NCBI RefSeq assembly: GCF_003350535.1
Contig: NZ_QQBB01000006.1
Coordinates: 186,001-250,000, forward strand
Length of the DNA stretch: 64,000 nucleotides
Source of the DNA: Microvirga subterranea
GTDB taxonomy: Bacteria > Pseudomonadota > Alphaproteobacteria > Rhizobiales > Beijerinckiaceae
Direction: 5' to 3'
In this document: positions 7,602-17,083 of the stretch, one piece after another
How positions within the stretch are numbered: the first letter of the stretch is position 1
Layout: each line of letters begins with the position of its first letter
Made by a program: the position numbers and the translations under genes
Notes under the pieces: model-generated
The model's database searches: none
Told to the model about the DNA's origin: nothing
The model's input: the letters and a program-made list of their open reading frames with translations, nothing else

Positions 7602-8951
7602 CTACGCCACCGCGCGGATTACCTTGCCGACCTTGTCGACGATCTCGCCGATCTGGTCCTCGGAGACGATCAGGGGCGGCGAGAGGGCGATGGTGTCGCC
7701 GGTGATGCGCATCATCACGTCGTGGTCGTGGAAGCCGCGGTCCATGGCCTCGAAGGCGCGGGCGCCGACGGCATCGGGGCGCGAGGCGAGGTCGATGGCA
7801 CCGACCAGCCCGATGGAGCGGATGTCGAGCACGTTCGGCAGGCCCTTCAGCGAATGCACAGCGTCGGCCCAGACCGGCTCCAGCTCCTTGGCGCGCTCGA
7901 ACAGCTTCTCGTCGCGATAGATGTCCTGGGTGGCGAGCGCCGCCGCGCAGGCGAGGGGGTGGCCCGAATAGGTGTAGCCGTGGAAGAGCTCGATCGCGTT
8001 CTCGGGGCCCTTCATGAAGGCATCGTGGATGCCCTTGCGCACGATCACGCCGCCCATGGGCACCGTGCCGGAATTCACGCCCTTGGCGAAGGTGATCATG
8101 TCCGGGATGACGCCGTAGCGCTCGGCCGCGAAGGCCGTGCCGAGGCGGCCGAAGCCCGAGATGACCTCGTCGAAGATCAGCAGGATGCCGTACTTGTCGC
8201 AGATCTGGCGCAGGCGCTGCAGATAGCCCTTCGGCGGCGGCAGGACGCCGGTCGAACCGGCCATCGGCTCGACGATGACCGCCGCGATGGTGGAGGCGTC
8301 ATGCAGGGCGACGATCCGCTCGAGATCGTCGGCGAGGTGCGCGCCCCATTCCGGCTCGCCGCGGGAGAAGGCCTGCTCGGCCCGGTTATAGGTATGGGGC
8401 AGGTGGTCGACGCCGGCGAGGAGGGAGCCGAAGAACTGGCGGTTCTTGACGATGCCGCCCACCGAGATGCCCCCGAAGCCGACCCCGTGATAGCCGCGCT
8501 CGCGGCCGATCAGGCGGGTGCGGCCGCCCTGGCCCTGGACGTTCCAGTAAGCCAGCGCAATCTTGAGCGCCGTGTCGACGGCCTCCGAGCCCGAGTTGCA
8601 GAAGAACACGTGGTCGAGGTCGCCCGGTGCGAGCTGCGCGATCCGCGCCGCAGTGGCGAAGCCCGCCGCATGGCCGAACTGGAAGGCGGGCGAATAGTCG
8701 AGCTCGGCCGCCTGCTTCTGGATGGCGGCGGTGATCTCGTCTCGGTTATGGCCCGCGTTGCAGCACCACAGCCCGGCCGCTCCATCGATCACGGCCCGGC
8801 CTTCGGGGGTGTAGTAGTGCATGTCCTTCGCGCGGGCGATCATCCGCGGGCGGGACTTGAAGGAGCGGTTCGCCGTGAAAGGCAGCCACCAGGCCTCCAG
8901 ATCGTTGGGGGCGGAAAGATCGTTGGCGGCGCGAGAGCTTTGGGCGGTCAT
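7602..8951 (-). CDS. Class III omega-amino acid--pyruvate aminotransferase
   Basis: PLP-dependent, fold type I transaminase of 449 residues. Diagnostic features are the substrate-entrance segment WWLPFTANRSFK, the phosphate-binding NSGSEAVDTALK, the cofactor aspartate in LLIFDEVISGFGRLG, and the Schiff-base lysine in TFAKGVNSG. The WLPFT... start and GLWCCNAGHNR are typical of the beta-alanine/omega-amino acid:pyruvate subgroup, which transfers amino groups from beta-alanine, GABA or similar amines to pyruvate; the exact donor cannot be read from sequence. It stands between a palindromic repeat and the copper chaperone, with no obvious pathway partner nearby. Confidence 0.87.
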   Translation of the reverse strand: MTAQSSRAANDLSAPNDLEAWWLPFTANRSFKSRPRMIARAKDMHYYTPEGRAVIDGAAGLWCCNAGHNRDEITAAIQKQAAELDYSPAFQFGHAAGFATAARIAQLAPGDLDHVFFCNSGSEAVDTALKIALAYWNVQGQGGRTRLIGRERGYHGVGFGGISVGGIVKNRQFFGSLLAGVDHLPHTYNRAEQAFSRGEPEWGAHLADDLERIVALHDASTIAAVIVEPMAGSTGVLPPPKGYLQRLRQICDKYGILLIFDEVISGFGRLGTAFAAERYGVIPDMITFAKGVNSGTVPMGGVIVRKGIHDAFMKGPENAIELFHGYTYSGHPLACAAALATQDIYRDEKLFERAKELEPVWADAVHSLKGLPNVLDIRSIGLVGAIDLASRPDAVGARAFEAMDRGFHDHDVMMRITGDTIALSPPLIVSEDQIGEIVDKVGKVIRAVA

Positions 8952-9006
8952 GATGGTCCCCGGACATTGAATCTGGGTCCAAGCCTATCAGCCGTTCACG
9001 GGCGCC

Positions 9007-9059
9007 GCAAAACGACTTTTGCCGGGGCAGGGTTGCGGCGGCGGCAGGCGCCCGCCGCC
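9007..9059 (-). terminator. Terminator-like hairpins after the copper chaperone gene
   Basis: Immediately after the stop codon lies a perfect 8-bp stem (GGCGGCGG/CCGCCGCC, 9037-9059). A second hairpin follows (GCAAAA-4-TTTTGC, 9007-9022) whose 3' arm supplies a T-tract on the minus strand. Together they could end transcription of the chaperone gene before the aminotransferase. Confidence 0.5.
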
Positions 9060-9281
9060 TTACATGGTCATGGCGCGGGCCTCGTAGCCGGCGGCGTTCA
9101 GGGCCTGGGCCACCTCGAGGCTCTGAGCCTTGGTGCTGATGTGCACGCGCCCGTGGTCCAGGTCCACGTCCACGGTTGCGCCGGGATCGAGGCGCTGGAC
9201 CGCCTTGGTGACCGCGTTCACGCAGCCCTGGCAGGTCATGCCGTCGACCTGCATCAACAGGTCCTTGCGTGGTTCATCCAT
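9060..9281 (-). CDS. CopZ-like heavy-metal-associated (HMA) protein
   Basis: This is a 73-residue soluble HMA domain, beta-alpha-beta-beta-alpha-beta. The metal-binding MTCQGC motif (M-T-C-x-x-C) occupies residues 15-20, within VDGMTCQGCVNAVTKAVQ. Such proteins ferry Cu(I) to P-type ATPases or sense copper. No copper ATPase or CueR-type regulator is nearby, so the partner must be elsewhere. The protein ends in MTM, which could add thioether ligands; this is inference. Confidence 0.85.
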   Translation of the reverse strand: MDEPRKDLLMQVDGMTCQGCVNAVTKAVQRLDPGATVDVDLDHGRVHISTKAQSLEVAQALNAAGYEARAMTM

Positions 9282-9478
9282 CGTCAGCGTCCTTGAAAAG
9301 CTTCCTCTTCATCGATCTCGTGCGGGAGGCAGGCCCAGGCAAGATCCGGCTGTTAACTTTGTCCTCGGAAAGTGCCACTTGAAATAATGGTGCACTTGCG
9401 GTTCAGGTGCCTGTAGGACAACATCGTTACATCACTGATTCGCTTGATTTGATGCGAACCACGGGAGCGGGGGCACCC

Positions 9479-10851
9479 ATGGTCACAACGGCCAAAAGGC
9501 TGTTTTTCTTCGAAGGACGGGAGGCGGCGACGCTCTATGTCGGCGCGACGGCCGCCTGTATCGTGGGCGTGGGCACCCTGATGGTCGGGGCACACGCGGC
9601 GACCGTCGCTCTCGCTTTGCTCCATGTGGCCGGCCTGACCGGCATTGCCGTGGCGTGGCTCCGGGCGGATTCGGCCGCCCAGGCGGCCCGGCAGGCTTCC
9701 TCCGACGTCGCCGTCCTAGCCAGCCGCCTCGTCCGGCTCGAGCAGAGGCTGAAGGCGCCGGAAGCCAGTCCTGCGCTGCGCTCCACCATGGCCGAGGTCA
9801 CCGGCACGGTCGGCCTTCTCGGCGGCGTGGTGCGGGAGCTCGCCCGCAACGTGGCCGCCCAGCACAAGGATGTCGCGAGCCTGAAGGACACGATCGGCGG
9901 AGCGCAGGGCGAGGGCGGCGACAACGCGACTGAGACTGTGGGGAAAGGGCCCGCGGCTGAGCCTGCGGTGGATCACCCAGAACCGTCCCTTTTGCCGAGC
10001 CGTTCGGCCGCCCTGGAGGATCTCGGGCGGGTCCGCCTCGTCATGCAGGCCTTCGAGGCCGACCGCATCGAGCTCCACCTTCAGCCCGTGGTGGCCCTGC
10101 CGCAGCGCAAGGTCCGGTTCTATGAGATCCTGGCCCGGCTCCGCCTTCTGGACGGAACGCTGCTCGGCCCCACCGAATTCCTGCCGGTCCTGGAGCGCTT
10201 CGGTCGCGCGCCCGACTTCGACCGTCGCATGATCGTCCGGGCCGTGGCCGTGGCGCGCCACCTCGTGGCCCGCGGCAGCGAGGCCATCGTCGGGGTCAAC
10301 CTCACGCCGCGCTCCATCCGCGAGCCCGGCTTCCTGCACTCCCTCGCCCGCATCACCGAGGCGGCGCCGGACGTGGTCGGCAAGGTGGTGCTGGAGTTCC
10401 CGCAGGAGGTCTGGCGCGGTCTCGATCCGGACCAGAAGGAGGCGCTCGCCATCCTTCCCTTCGCGACCAGGGCGTGCCCCTCTCCCTCGACCGGGCGGTC
10501 GATCTCTCCTTCGATGCCCGGGCCCTTGCGAATCTCGGCGTGCGCTTCCTCAAGCTCCCGGCCGAGATGATGCTGGCGGCCGCCGAGGAGGACGAGCGCC
10601 GGGGCGGCGGCTATGAGGTCGGCGTGCGGGATTTCGCCTCCATCCTTCGCCGTGAGGGCATCAAGCTCGTCGCCGAGCGGGTCGAGCGGGAGGAGATGGT
10701 GCCGTCCCTCATCGAGCTCGGGATGCCGCTGGCGCAGGGTTTCGTCTTCGCGGCGCCGCGCGCGATCCGGGCCGAGGTTCTCGATCAGGCCTCCCCGAAA
10801 ACCGTCTTTTCGTCGGATCGCCGCGAACCGGGCCTGCGCCACGTCGGTTGA
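9479..10851 (+). pseudogene. Membrane-anchored degenerate EAL-domain protein, frameshifted
   Basis: Two overlapping frames together make one protein. The N-terminal part has two membrane segments (about 18-65), a coiled region to about 150, then an EAL-like domain from about 180 (FYEILARLRL, VGVNLTPRSI, VLEFPQE). Near 10455-10467 the frame shifts: GCG CTC GCC ATC CTT is followed by CCCTTCGCGACC, and the domain continues in another frame from LRDQGVPLSLDRAV through GVRFLKL, VAERVEREE and MPLAQGFVF to the stop at 10851. One base appears to be missing. The domain was already divergent: the DDFGTG loop is replaced by LDRAVDLSF, so phosphodiesterase activity is unlikely. A sequencing error or a genuine frameshift fit equally well. 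It precedes the HAD gene by 52 nt. Confidence 0.8.
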
Positions 10852-10903
10852 CTTCGACGGCGGGACAGCCTACCCGCCCGGGTTCATCAGCCAGCGAGAT
10901 CCC

Positions 10904-11785
10904 ATGACCGCCTCATACCGCCCCGCTCTCGTGGAGGGTCTGCAACCCCTTGCCGGTCGCTACGATCTGGTTCTCTGCGACGTCTGGGGCGTCCTCCACA
11001 ACGGGATCAAGGCCTACGAGGCCGCGAGCGAGGCGCTCACGCGCTTCCGCGACGGGGGCGGCCGCGTCGTCCTGGTCTCCAATGCGCCCCGGCCCGGCAG
11101 CGCGGTCGGAACCCAGCTCGACGGCTTCGGGGTGCCGCGGACGGCCTATGACGCCATCGTCACCTCGGGAGACCTGACCCGGCTCGCCATCGAGGAGCGC
11201 CTCGACAAGGTGGTCCACCACATCGGACCGCCGCGCGACATGCCGATCTACCAGGGGCTCGACGTCCGTTTCGGGTCCATCGAGGAGGCCGATTACGTGG
11301 TCTGCTCCGGGTTCGACGACGACGAGCGGGAGACGGCGGACGACTACCGGGAGCGGCTCGGGGCCATGCTGGCGCGCCGGCTCTGGATGGTCTGCGCCAA
11401 TCCCGACCTCGTGGTCGAGCGCGGCAACACCATCATTCCCTGCGCCGGCGCGATCGCCCAAGCCTACGAGGAGATGGGCGGCGACGTCTATTACGCGGGC
11501 AAGCCCTATGCGCCGATCTACGAAAGGGCGGTCGCCGTCGCGTCGAAGCTCAACGGGCGGGAGATCGCCAAGGAGCGGGTGCTCGCCATCGGCGATGCGA
11601 TCCGGACCGACATCGCGGGCGCGGCCGGGTTCGGCATCGACTCCCTCCTCATCGCCCGCGGCATCCATGCGGAGGAGCTGCGCGCCCACCAGGGGCCGCT
11701 GATCTCGCAGCACGTGCAGGACTGGGTCGACCTCCAGCCCGTGAAGCCGCAGGCGATCACCGACGCCCTGTCCTGGGCCGCCTGA
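10904..11785 (+). CDS. HAD-superfamily hydrolase, TIGR01459 type
   Basis: 293 residues. The nucleophile motif LCDVWGVLHNG (about 24-34) replaces the more common DxDxT and is typical of the NagD/phosphoglycolate-like IIA cap class. SNAPRPG supplies motif II, the lysine in YYAGKPYAPIYE motif III, and IGDAIRTDIAGA motif IV. The family is found mainly in alphaproteobacteria next to ribF, so a role in flavin or nucleotide sugar phosphate housekeeping is possible but unproven. The ATG at 10904 is preferred to upstream in-frame starts that would overlap the EAL gene. ribF begins 61 nt after its stop. Confidence 0.85.
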   Translation: MTASYRPALVEGLQPLAGRYDLVLCDVWGVLHNGIKAYEAASEALTRFRDGGGRVVLVSNAPRPGSAVGTQLDGFGVPRTAYDAIVTSGDLTRLAIEERLDKVVHHIGPPRDMPIYQGLDVRFGSIEEADYVVCSGFDDDERETADDYRERLGAMLARRLWMVCANPDLVVERGNTIIPCAGAIAQAYEEMGGDVYYAGKPYAPIYERAVAVASKLNGREIAKERVLAIGDAIRTDIAGAAGFGIDSLLIARGIHAEELRAHQGPLISQHVQDWVDLQPVKPQAITDALSWAA

Positions 11786-11846
11786 GCGCTTGACCGGGAA
11801 GCCGGATTTCGACACGGTCGCGGCCCTCGAACCCACCCTTGAACCG

Positions 11847-12818
11847 ATGCCGCCCAGCAGTTCCTCCCGCCCCCATCCATCCCCCTTCGTGGTCTGCCGC
11901 GACGGCGAGGCCGTGCCCGAACGCCTGAAGGGCGCCATGGCAGCCATCGGCAATTTCGACGGGGTGCATCGGGGCCACCAGCACCTGATCCGGATGGCCA
12001 TGGAGACCGGCAGGCCCGGCGCCGTCGTAACCTTCGAGCCCCATCCGCGAACGTTCTTCCAGCCGGACAAGCCGTTCTTCCGCCTCACGCCCGAGCCGGT
12101 GAAGCTTGCGATCCTGGAGCGGCTCGGCCTCGCAGGCGTGTTCCTCAGGCGCTTCGACCGGGAGCTCGCGTCCCTGAGCGCCGAGGCGTTCGTGGATCTG
12201 CTCCATCGCGAGCTCCGGGTCTCCGGCGTCGTGATCGGCCACGATTTCCATTTCGGCCGCGGCCGCGAAGGCAACCCCGCCAGGATGCAGGAGCTCTGCG
12301 CCGCGCGCGGCCTGGAATGTCTCGTGGCTCCAGCGGTGACCGAAGACAGCGAACCAGTCTCGTCCAGCGCCGTGCGCAGCGCCCTCGAGGCCGGCGATGT
12401 CGCGCTCGCCAACCGCCTGCTCGGCTACCGCTGGTTCGTGTGCTCGCAGGTGCGCCATGGCTACAAGCGTGGGCGCGAGCTCGGCTATCCGACGGCCAAC
12501 ATGCGCCTGCCTGACGATTGCCGTCTCCGGCACGGAATCTATGCAGTCAGGGCGCGTGTTGGCGAGACGGTCGTGGATGGTGTGGCCAGCTTCGGCCGCC
12601 GCCCGACCTTCGACAACGGCGCACCGCTTCTCGAAGTGCATCTCTTCGACTTCTCGGGGGATCTGTACGGGCAGAGCCTCGACGTGGAGTTCGTCGGCTG
12701 GCTCCGGGGCGAGCAGCGCTTCGACGGCATTGCGGGCCTGATCGAACAGATGGACCGCGATTCCATCGAGGCGAAACGCCTGCTCTCCGAGGACGAGATC
12801 CGGTCGATGATCGCGTGA
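11847..12818 (+). CDS. ribF: Bifunctional riboflavin kinase / FAD synthetase
   Basis: Makes FMN from riboflavin and then FAD. The N-terminal nucleotidyltransferase half shows IGNFDGVHRGHQHLI (HxGH-type) and GHDFHFGRGREG; the C-terminal kinase half shows HGYKRGRELGYPTANM, GVASFGRRPTFDNG and LEVHLFDF. At 323 residues from the ATG at 11847 it matches the family. An in-frame TTG at 11790 would add 19 residues but lacks a ribosome site and reads like leader DNA. Position directly after the HAD gene suggests co-transcription. Confidence 0.94.
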   Translation: MPPSSSSRPHPSPFVVCRDGEAVPERLKGAMAAIGNFDGVHRGHQHLIRMAMETGRPGAVVTFEPHPRTFFQPDKPFFRLTPEPVKLAILERLGLAGVFLRRFDRELASLSAEAFVDLLHRELRVSGVVIGHDFHFGRGREGNPARMQELCAARGLECLVAPAVTEDSEPVSSSAVRSALEAGDVALANRLLGYRWFVCSQVRHGYKRGRELGYPTANMRLPDDCRLRHGIYAVRARVGETVVDGVASFGRRPTFDNGAPLLEVHLFDFSGDLYGQSLDVEFVGWLRGEQRFDGIAGLIEQMDRDSIEAKRLLSEDEIRSMIA

Positions 12819-12883
12819 GAAAGCCACAAGAGGCCCGGCCATGAACAGGCCACGCCGCCCGGCCGAGGCGTCAGGCTGCACTT

Positions 12884-12905
12884 TCCCTTAAGGGATTTTC
12901 CGGAA
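12884..12905. promoter_or_regulatory. Two adjacent palindromes upstream of the wHTH/PAS gene
   Basis: A 12-bp perfect palindrome (TCCCTTAAGGGA, 12884-12895) and an 8-bp one (TTCCGGAA, 12898-12905) are separated by 2 nt, 65-86 bp before the next start codon. They may be operator half-sites. No known regulator consensus is matched. Confidence 0.3.
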
Positions 12906-12969
12906 TTTACCTGCCTTCGCGTGGAGCTTAGCTTTCAGGCACAACCTGAAGTACGGCAGCGATCTCCCC

Positions 12970-13851
12970 ATGCAGACAGCGCGCGCAACGAAGGCGCCAC
13001 GCCTCTCCGAAAGCGTGGCGGCGCCAATCCTCCTGACGCCAGGGCTGATCGATGAGAGGCCGATGCCGCCGGGCGAGGTCGAGCCTGATGCCGTTCCGGC
13101 CGAGGATGTGAGGGCCACCCTGCAGCGGCTGTTCCTGGAAGGTCCGTTCCAGAGATCCCCGCAGCTGCGGGCGTTCCTCTCCTATGTGGTGGATGTCACG
13201 CTCGCCGGCCGGGGGAGCTTCCTCAAATCCTATTCCATCGCCACGCAGGCGCTCGGCCGACCGGTCGATTTCGACCCGACGACCGACGCCATCGTCCGGG
13301 TCGAGGCCAAGCGGCTGCGACAGGTCCTTGCCGGCATCTACGCCGACCCGGCCTGCGGCCTGCCCGTTCGCATCGAGATTCCCGTGGGCCGGTACGAGCC
13401 TGTCTTTCACGCCGCCGCGTCCGCGACGCCGGACAGGATCGTGTTCCCGCCCGATTGTCCCGTGATCGGCGATCGCCCAAGATGCTCCCGGCCTGTGGTC
13501 CAAGGCGACGGAAAGCTGCGGGCGGCCCTGGCGGCGGCTCGGGTCGTGGCATGGGAATTCGACCCGGCCACCGGCCTCGTCGCCCATTCCGATCACGCCC
13601 GCTGCCTCTTGGGCGTCGACCCGGGGCCCGCTCCGGAATTCCAAGACCTGATCCACGCCGACGACCGGGAACGGGTGGTTGCGGGATTCGGCGCCGCTCT
13701 CCGGACCGGCGGTCCGTTCGAGCAGGCCTTCCGGATGCTGCGACCGGACGGCTGCCTCGTTCAGGTCCTTGCCCGAGGAGACGTCGTCCAAGTCGACCCG
13801 GGTCAGGTCCCCCGATTGGCCGGTCTCCTCATTGAGATGGGGCTCGCCTAG
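12970..13851 (+). CDS. Predicted regulator: winged-helix-like N-terminus plus PAS domain
   Basis: 293 residues with two parts. Residues about 40-145 (RSPQLRAFLSYVVDVTL, VDFDPTTDAIVRVEAKRLRQ, IPVGRYEPVF) resemble the N-terminal domain that in rhizobia is fused to adenylate-cyclase-like or TPR modules and is thought to be a winged-helix DNA-binding unit. Residues about 180-285 form a PAS domain (ARVVAWEFDPATG, LIHADDRERVVAGF, FRMLRPDGCLVQV). There is no kinase, cyclase or receiver domain, so it would act as a one-component sensor. The ligand is unknown. The gene is free-standing; paired palindromes lie upstream. Confidence 0.6.
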   Translation: MQTARATKAPRLSESVAAPILLTPGLIDERPMPPGEVEPDAVPAEDVRATLQRLFLEGPFQRSPQLRAFLSYVVDVTLAGRGSFLKSYSIATQALGRPVDFDPTTDAIVRVEAKRLRQVLAGIYADPACGLPVRIEIPVGRYEPVFHAAASATPDRIVFPPDCPVIGDRPRCSRPVVQGDGKLRAALAAARVVAWEFDPATGLVAHSDHARCLLGVDPGPAPEFQDLIHADDRERVVAGFGAALRTGGPFEQAFRMLRPDGCLVQVLARGDVVQVDPGQVPRLAGLLIEMGLA

Positions 13852-13853
13852 AG

Positions 13854-13869
13854 GAAAGCGCCCGCTTTC
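13854..13869 (+). terminator. Small hairpin after the wHTH/PAS gene
   Basis: A 6-bp stem GAAAGC/GCTTTC with a short loop begins a few bases beyond the stop. It has no T-run, so termination is doubtful. Confidence 0.3.
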
Positions 13870-14111
13870 GATCCGTGGTAAAGTAGTTGCTAATATTTGA
13901 CCGGCGGTGCCTGCCACAGAACTTATGATCTGCGTCAAAAGTTTAATGTTGAACTATCGGATAGGGATGGATCTAACCGTTAAACAAGGTTCGTGGGGCA
14001 TTTCTTAGGGTTGGATTTACTTCGTGCGCCTCAGGGTATGGTTGCCTGAAAATCCGTCGCGTCAGGGGGCGCGCGCTTCCCGCGGCGTTGCGGGCGGGCC
14101 ACCGAAAGACA

Positions 14112-15809
14112 ATGCGTTTCCTGAACAACCTGAAGCTTCTCACCAAGCTTGCCATCCCGGTGGCGATCTTCGTCGCAGTTGCGGCCGGCCTGATTATTCT
14201 GGCCAAGTCGAGCCTCGACACCATGAGCCACGGCACGCAGCATCTCGTCGACGTGGATGCAGCCCGGCTGACGGCGGTGCTCCAGATCAACACCGAGGTG
14301 AACGAGGCCACCATCCAGGAGAAGAACCTCATCGGTCTGACGGCCGCCGAGGCGGACCGGATGAAGAGCGGCTACGATGTCTATCAGCAGTACAAGAAGC
14401 AGGCGATCAGTCGGCTCGACACCATCCTCAAGTTGGCCGATACGCCGGAGCGGGTTGCCATCTGTCAGAACATCAAGGACACCGTTCTGAAGTACTTTTC
14501 GCTTACCGATCAGAGCATTGCGTTCAGCCTCAAGGACGATGATGCCGCGGCGCTGAAGATCTCGAACGGGGAGGGGCGTGACCTTCGACGCAAGGTTCGC
14601 GACCTGCTGTCGGAGCGGATCGAGGTGAATACCAAGGCCCTCGAGGCTGCACGGCAGAATGCGGAGGATCTCGCAGGTAGGACGTCCTGGACCCTGGTCC
14701 TGTCCGCCGTGTTCGGGATCGCCGCGTCGCTCGCCCTGATCGTCTGTATAACGATCTATGGCATCACCCGCCCCCTGGGCGTCATGACAGCCGCCATGGG
14801 CCGGCTTGCCAATGGCGACCTCACCGTCCAGGTGAGCGGGGCCGAGCGCAGGGATGAGGTCGGCCAACTCGCGCGATCGCTCCAGGTGTTTAAGGACAAT
14901 GCCATCGAGGCCCGCCGGCTCGCTGCGGAGCAGGAGGCCGAGAACGAGGCCAAGATGCGACGGGCCCAGCTTCTCGACCAGCTCACGAAGCAGTTCGAAG
15001 CCAATGTGTCCGCCATGACCCAGGGTCTCTCGGCCGCGGCGACCGAAATGGAGGCGACGGCCCAGAGCATGACGGCGATCGCCGACCAGACCAACAGCCA
15101 GACGGTCCATGTGGCGTCGGCGGCCGAGCAGACCTCGGCCAATGTCCAGACCGTGGCGGCCGCCACGGAGGAGCTCTCGATCTCGATCCGCGAGATTGCC
15201 GGTCAGGTGACGCAATCCTCCCATATCGCCGAGCGGGCCGTGAACGACGCCCGGCGCACGGACGGGCTCGTTCAGGACCTCGCCGGGACGGCAGAGCGGA
15301 TCGGCAACGTGGTGGCGCTCATCAACAACATCGCGTCCCAGACGAACCTTCTGGCGCTGAACGCCACCATCGAGGCGGCGCGCGCGGGCGAGGCCGGCAA
15401 GGGCTTCGCGGTGGTCGCGACCGAGGTGAAGGAACTCGCCAACCAGACCTCCAAGGCCACGGAGGAGATCTCGGCCCAGATCGGCTCGGTCCAGCAGGCG
15501 ACCCGCGAGGCCGTGGGGGCCATTCAGGGGATCGCCCGCACGATCGCCGAGATGTCCCAGATCTCGGTGACGATCGCGGCCGCCATGGAGGAGCAGGGGG
15601 CTGCCACCGCCGAGATTGCCCGCAACGTCCAGGAGGCCGCCCGCGGCACCGAACAGGTCACGGGAAATATTGGCGACGTCCGGCAGGGCGCCGGCGAAAC
15701 CGGGGCGGCAGCCGCCCAGGTTCTCAGCGCCGCCCAGGAGCTGGCGCGCCATTCCGCCAGCCTGGGCGGCGAGGTCGACGCCTTCCTGTCCGGCGTCAAG
15801 GCCGCCTGA
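14112..15809 (+). CDS. Methyl-accepting chemotaxis protein
   Basis: This is a 565-residue inner-membrane chemoreceptor. The first membrane helix is at about 11-32 and the second at about 192-215; between them lies a roughly 155-residue helical sensing domain of four-helix-bundle type. A HAMP domain follows ([19 protein letters not shown]), then the coiled signalling domain with the conserved tip [16 protein letters not shown] at about 415-430, which binds CheA and CheW. No CheR-docking pentapeptide is present at the C-terminus (ends SGVKAA). The ligand is unknown. The ATG at 14112 gives a normal positively charged start; a TTG at 14088 is less likely. No che genes are nearby, so it is an orphan receptor. 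Confidence 0.92.
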   Translation: MRFLNNLKLLTKLAIPVAIFVAVAAGLIILAKSSLDTMSHGTQHLVDVDAARLTAVLQINTEVNEATIQEKNLIGLTAAEADRMKSGYDVYQQYKKQAISRLDTILKLADTPERVAICQNIKDTVLKYFSLTDQSIAFSLKDDDAAALKISNGEGRDLRRKVRDLLSERIEVNTKALEAARQNAEDLAGRTSWTLVLSAVFGIAASLALIVCITIYGITRPLGVMTAAMGRLANGDLTVQVSGAERRDEVGQLARSLQVFKDNAIEARRLAAEQEAENEAKMRRAQLLDQLTKQFEANVSAMTQGLSAAATEMEATAQSMTAIADQTNSQTVHVASAAEQTSANVQTVAAATEELSISIREIAGQVTQSSHIAERAVNDARRTDGLVQDLAGTAERIGNVVALINNIASQTNLLALNATIEAARAGEAGKGFAVVATEVKELANQTSKATEEISAQIGSVQQATREAVGAIQGIARTIAEMSQISVTIAAAMEEQGAATAEIARNVQEAARGTEQVTGNIGDVRQGAGETGAAAAQVLSAAQELARHSASLGGEVDAFLSGVKAA

Positions 15810-15824
15810 GGGCCTTCGTCAAAC

Positions 15825-15857
15825 GGCCCGCTCGCGCTTTCGAGCGTTGGGCGGGCC
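15825..15857. terminator. Hairpin between convergent MCP and DUF3095 genes
   Basis: A 7-bp stem (GGCCCGC/GCGGGCC) encloses a CGCT-TTCG-AGCG mini-hairpin. It is placed exactly between two converging stops. T-tracts are weak on both sides (GTTTGA on the minus strand). Confidence 0.5.
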
Positions 15858-15865
15858 TCGCCGTT

Positions 15866-17032
15866 TCAGGGCTTCAGGGCCCGCGCCGCCATGGTGTAGC
15901 CGCCCATGGCCCCGTCGACGAAATGGATATGGTCGCTGCGCGTCGGGGACGGCACGAAGCAGGTCATGAGGGCGGAATCCTGGCGGTGCATCCCATACCG
16001 GGCGATGCCGGTCTCCTGGGCCTCGGTCAGCTCCTGTTCCAGCCGGTCCGCAAGGGCCGGGGTGCAGTCGAGGGTCATGCGCAGCCCGTCATCGAACTTG
16101 CGGAAGTCGGTGTTCTCGACGAGCTGGTGCCGGTAGCGCACCGGGTCGAAGCCGCCGATGGAATGGTTCTGGCGCAGGACCGCGAAGGACACGAGACGTT
16201 GCGCGGCCAGGCGGGCGGAGGCGAGAAGACCGGACCCGTAGGTGCTTCTCATGGCCTTCGCCTCGGTCTTGAAGCCGGTGAAGGGGCTGCTGAGGCCTGG
16301 GCCTCCTTCGGGAACCGGGCGCTCGGCCTCGGCGCGATCCTCGGCAAGGGACAGGACCCGGTCGACCAGGGCGCCGAACCGGGAGGCATCTCCCTGTGGC
16401 ACGGGCACGACGATCAGCGACAGGATGAGGCCGCGCCGGGCCCTGATCTCGTCGAAGCGGCAGGACAGGCCGTTCAGGTCGGGAAGGATCCCGCGCTCAG
16501 CGGCGGGAATCGCGAAGGCGCCCTCCTTCATCTGCCGCTCGGCATAGGCCATGCCGCCGCCCGCGAACATCGCATAGGTCACGTCCCGCGAGGCCCCGAA
16601 GCGGGCGACGCGGACGTCGTGCTCATGAGCGCGCACCTCGGAGACGGGGACGAGCGCGACGCGCATCTCGAACCCGAAGGAGTCCCGGGCCCAGCCGGCG
16701 ACGGCGGAAAGAGCTCCGCGGGCGAGAACCGATTGGGCCTGAGGGAGGGCGAAACTGGCCCCGTCGCCGCCGAACACGAACGGAAAGTCGTTGCGGCCGA
16801 GCGCGTTCGCGACGGCCGCGATGACGGAGGCGGCGGCGGTGTTCACCTCCTTGTAGCGCCCGGCCGCGATGGCGGCGGTCGAGCGCACGATGTCGCTCAG
16901 GCCGAGGACCCAGTCGTTCGGCAGGGGTCTGTAGATCGCCGGATCGGTCAGCCGTGAGAACCGGTCGAAGACCGGCAGCCCGGCATAGAAGCCGAGCCCG
17001 TCGCTTTCGTCCGTTCGCGGGGCGTCCGCCAT
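15866..17032 (-). CDS. DUF3095 family protein
   Basis: 388 residues matching the DUF3095 pattern. The N-terminus has FYAGLPVFDRFSRLTDP and PNDWVLGLSDIVRSTAAI. An FVFGGDGASFALP segment resembles the nucleotide-binding beta-hairpin of class III cyclases, and there is a late RSDHIHFVDGAMGGYTMAA motif. The resemblance to cyclases suggests nucleotide binding, but activity is unknown. It is separated from msrB by about 50 nt on the same strand, so they may be co-transcribed. Confidence 0.75.
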   Translation of the reverse strand: MADAPRTDESDGLGFYAGLPVFDRFSRLTDPAIYRPLPNDWVLGLSDIVRSTAAIAAGRYKEVNTAAASVIAAVANALGRNDFPFVFGGDGASFALPQAQSVLARGALSAVAGWARDSFGFEMRVALVPVSEVRAHEHDVRVARFGASRDVTYAMFAGGGMAYAERQMKEGAFAIPAAERGILPDLNGLSCRFDEIRARRGLILSLIVVPVPQGDASRFGALVDRVLSLAEDRAEAERPVPEGGPGLSSPFTGFKTEAKAMRSTYGSGLLASARLAAQRLVSFAVLRQNHSIGGFDPVRYRHQLVENTDFRKFDDGLRMTLDCTPALADRLEQELTEAQETGIARYGMHRQDSALMTCFVPSPTRSDHIHFVDGAMGGYTMAARALKP

Positions 17033-17083
17033 GGGCTTGCTCGCTCCAGCCGGGGCGGAACCGCCCCGGTCAGGGCGTCCCTG

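Noticed and set aside
13900-13940. Sigma-70 promoter TTGACC...TATGAT before the MCP gene
   Set aside because: The spacer is 21 nt, too long for a confident call.
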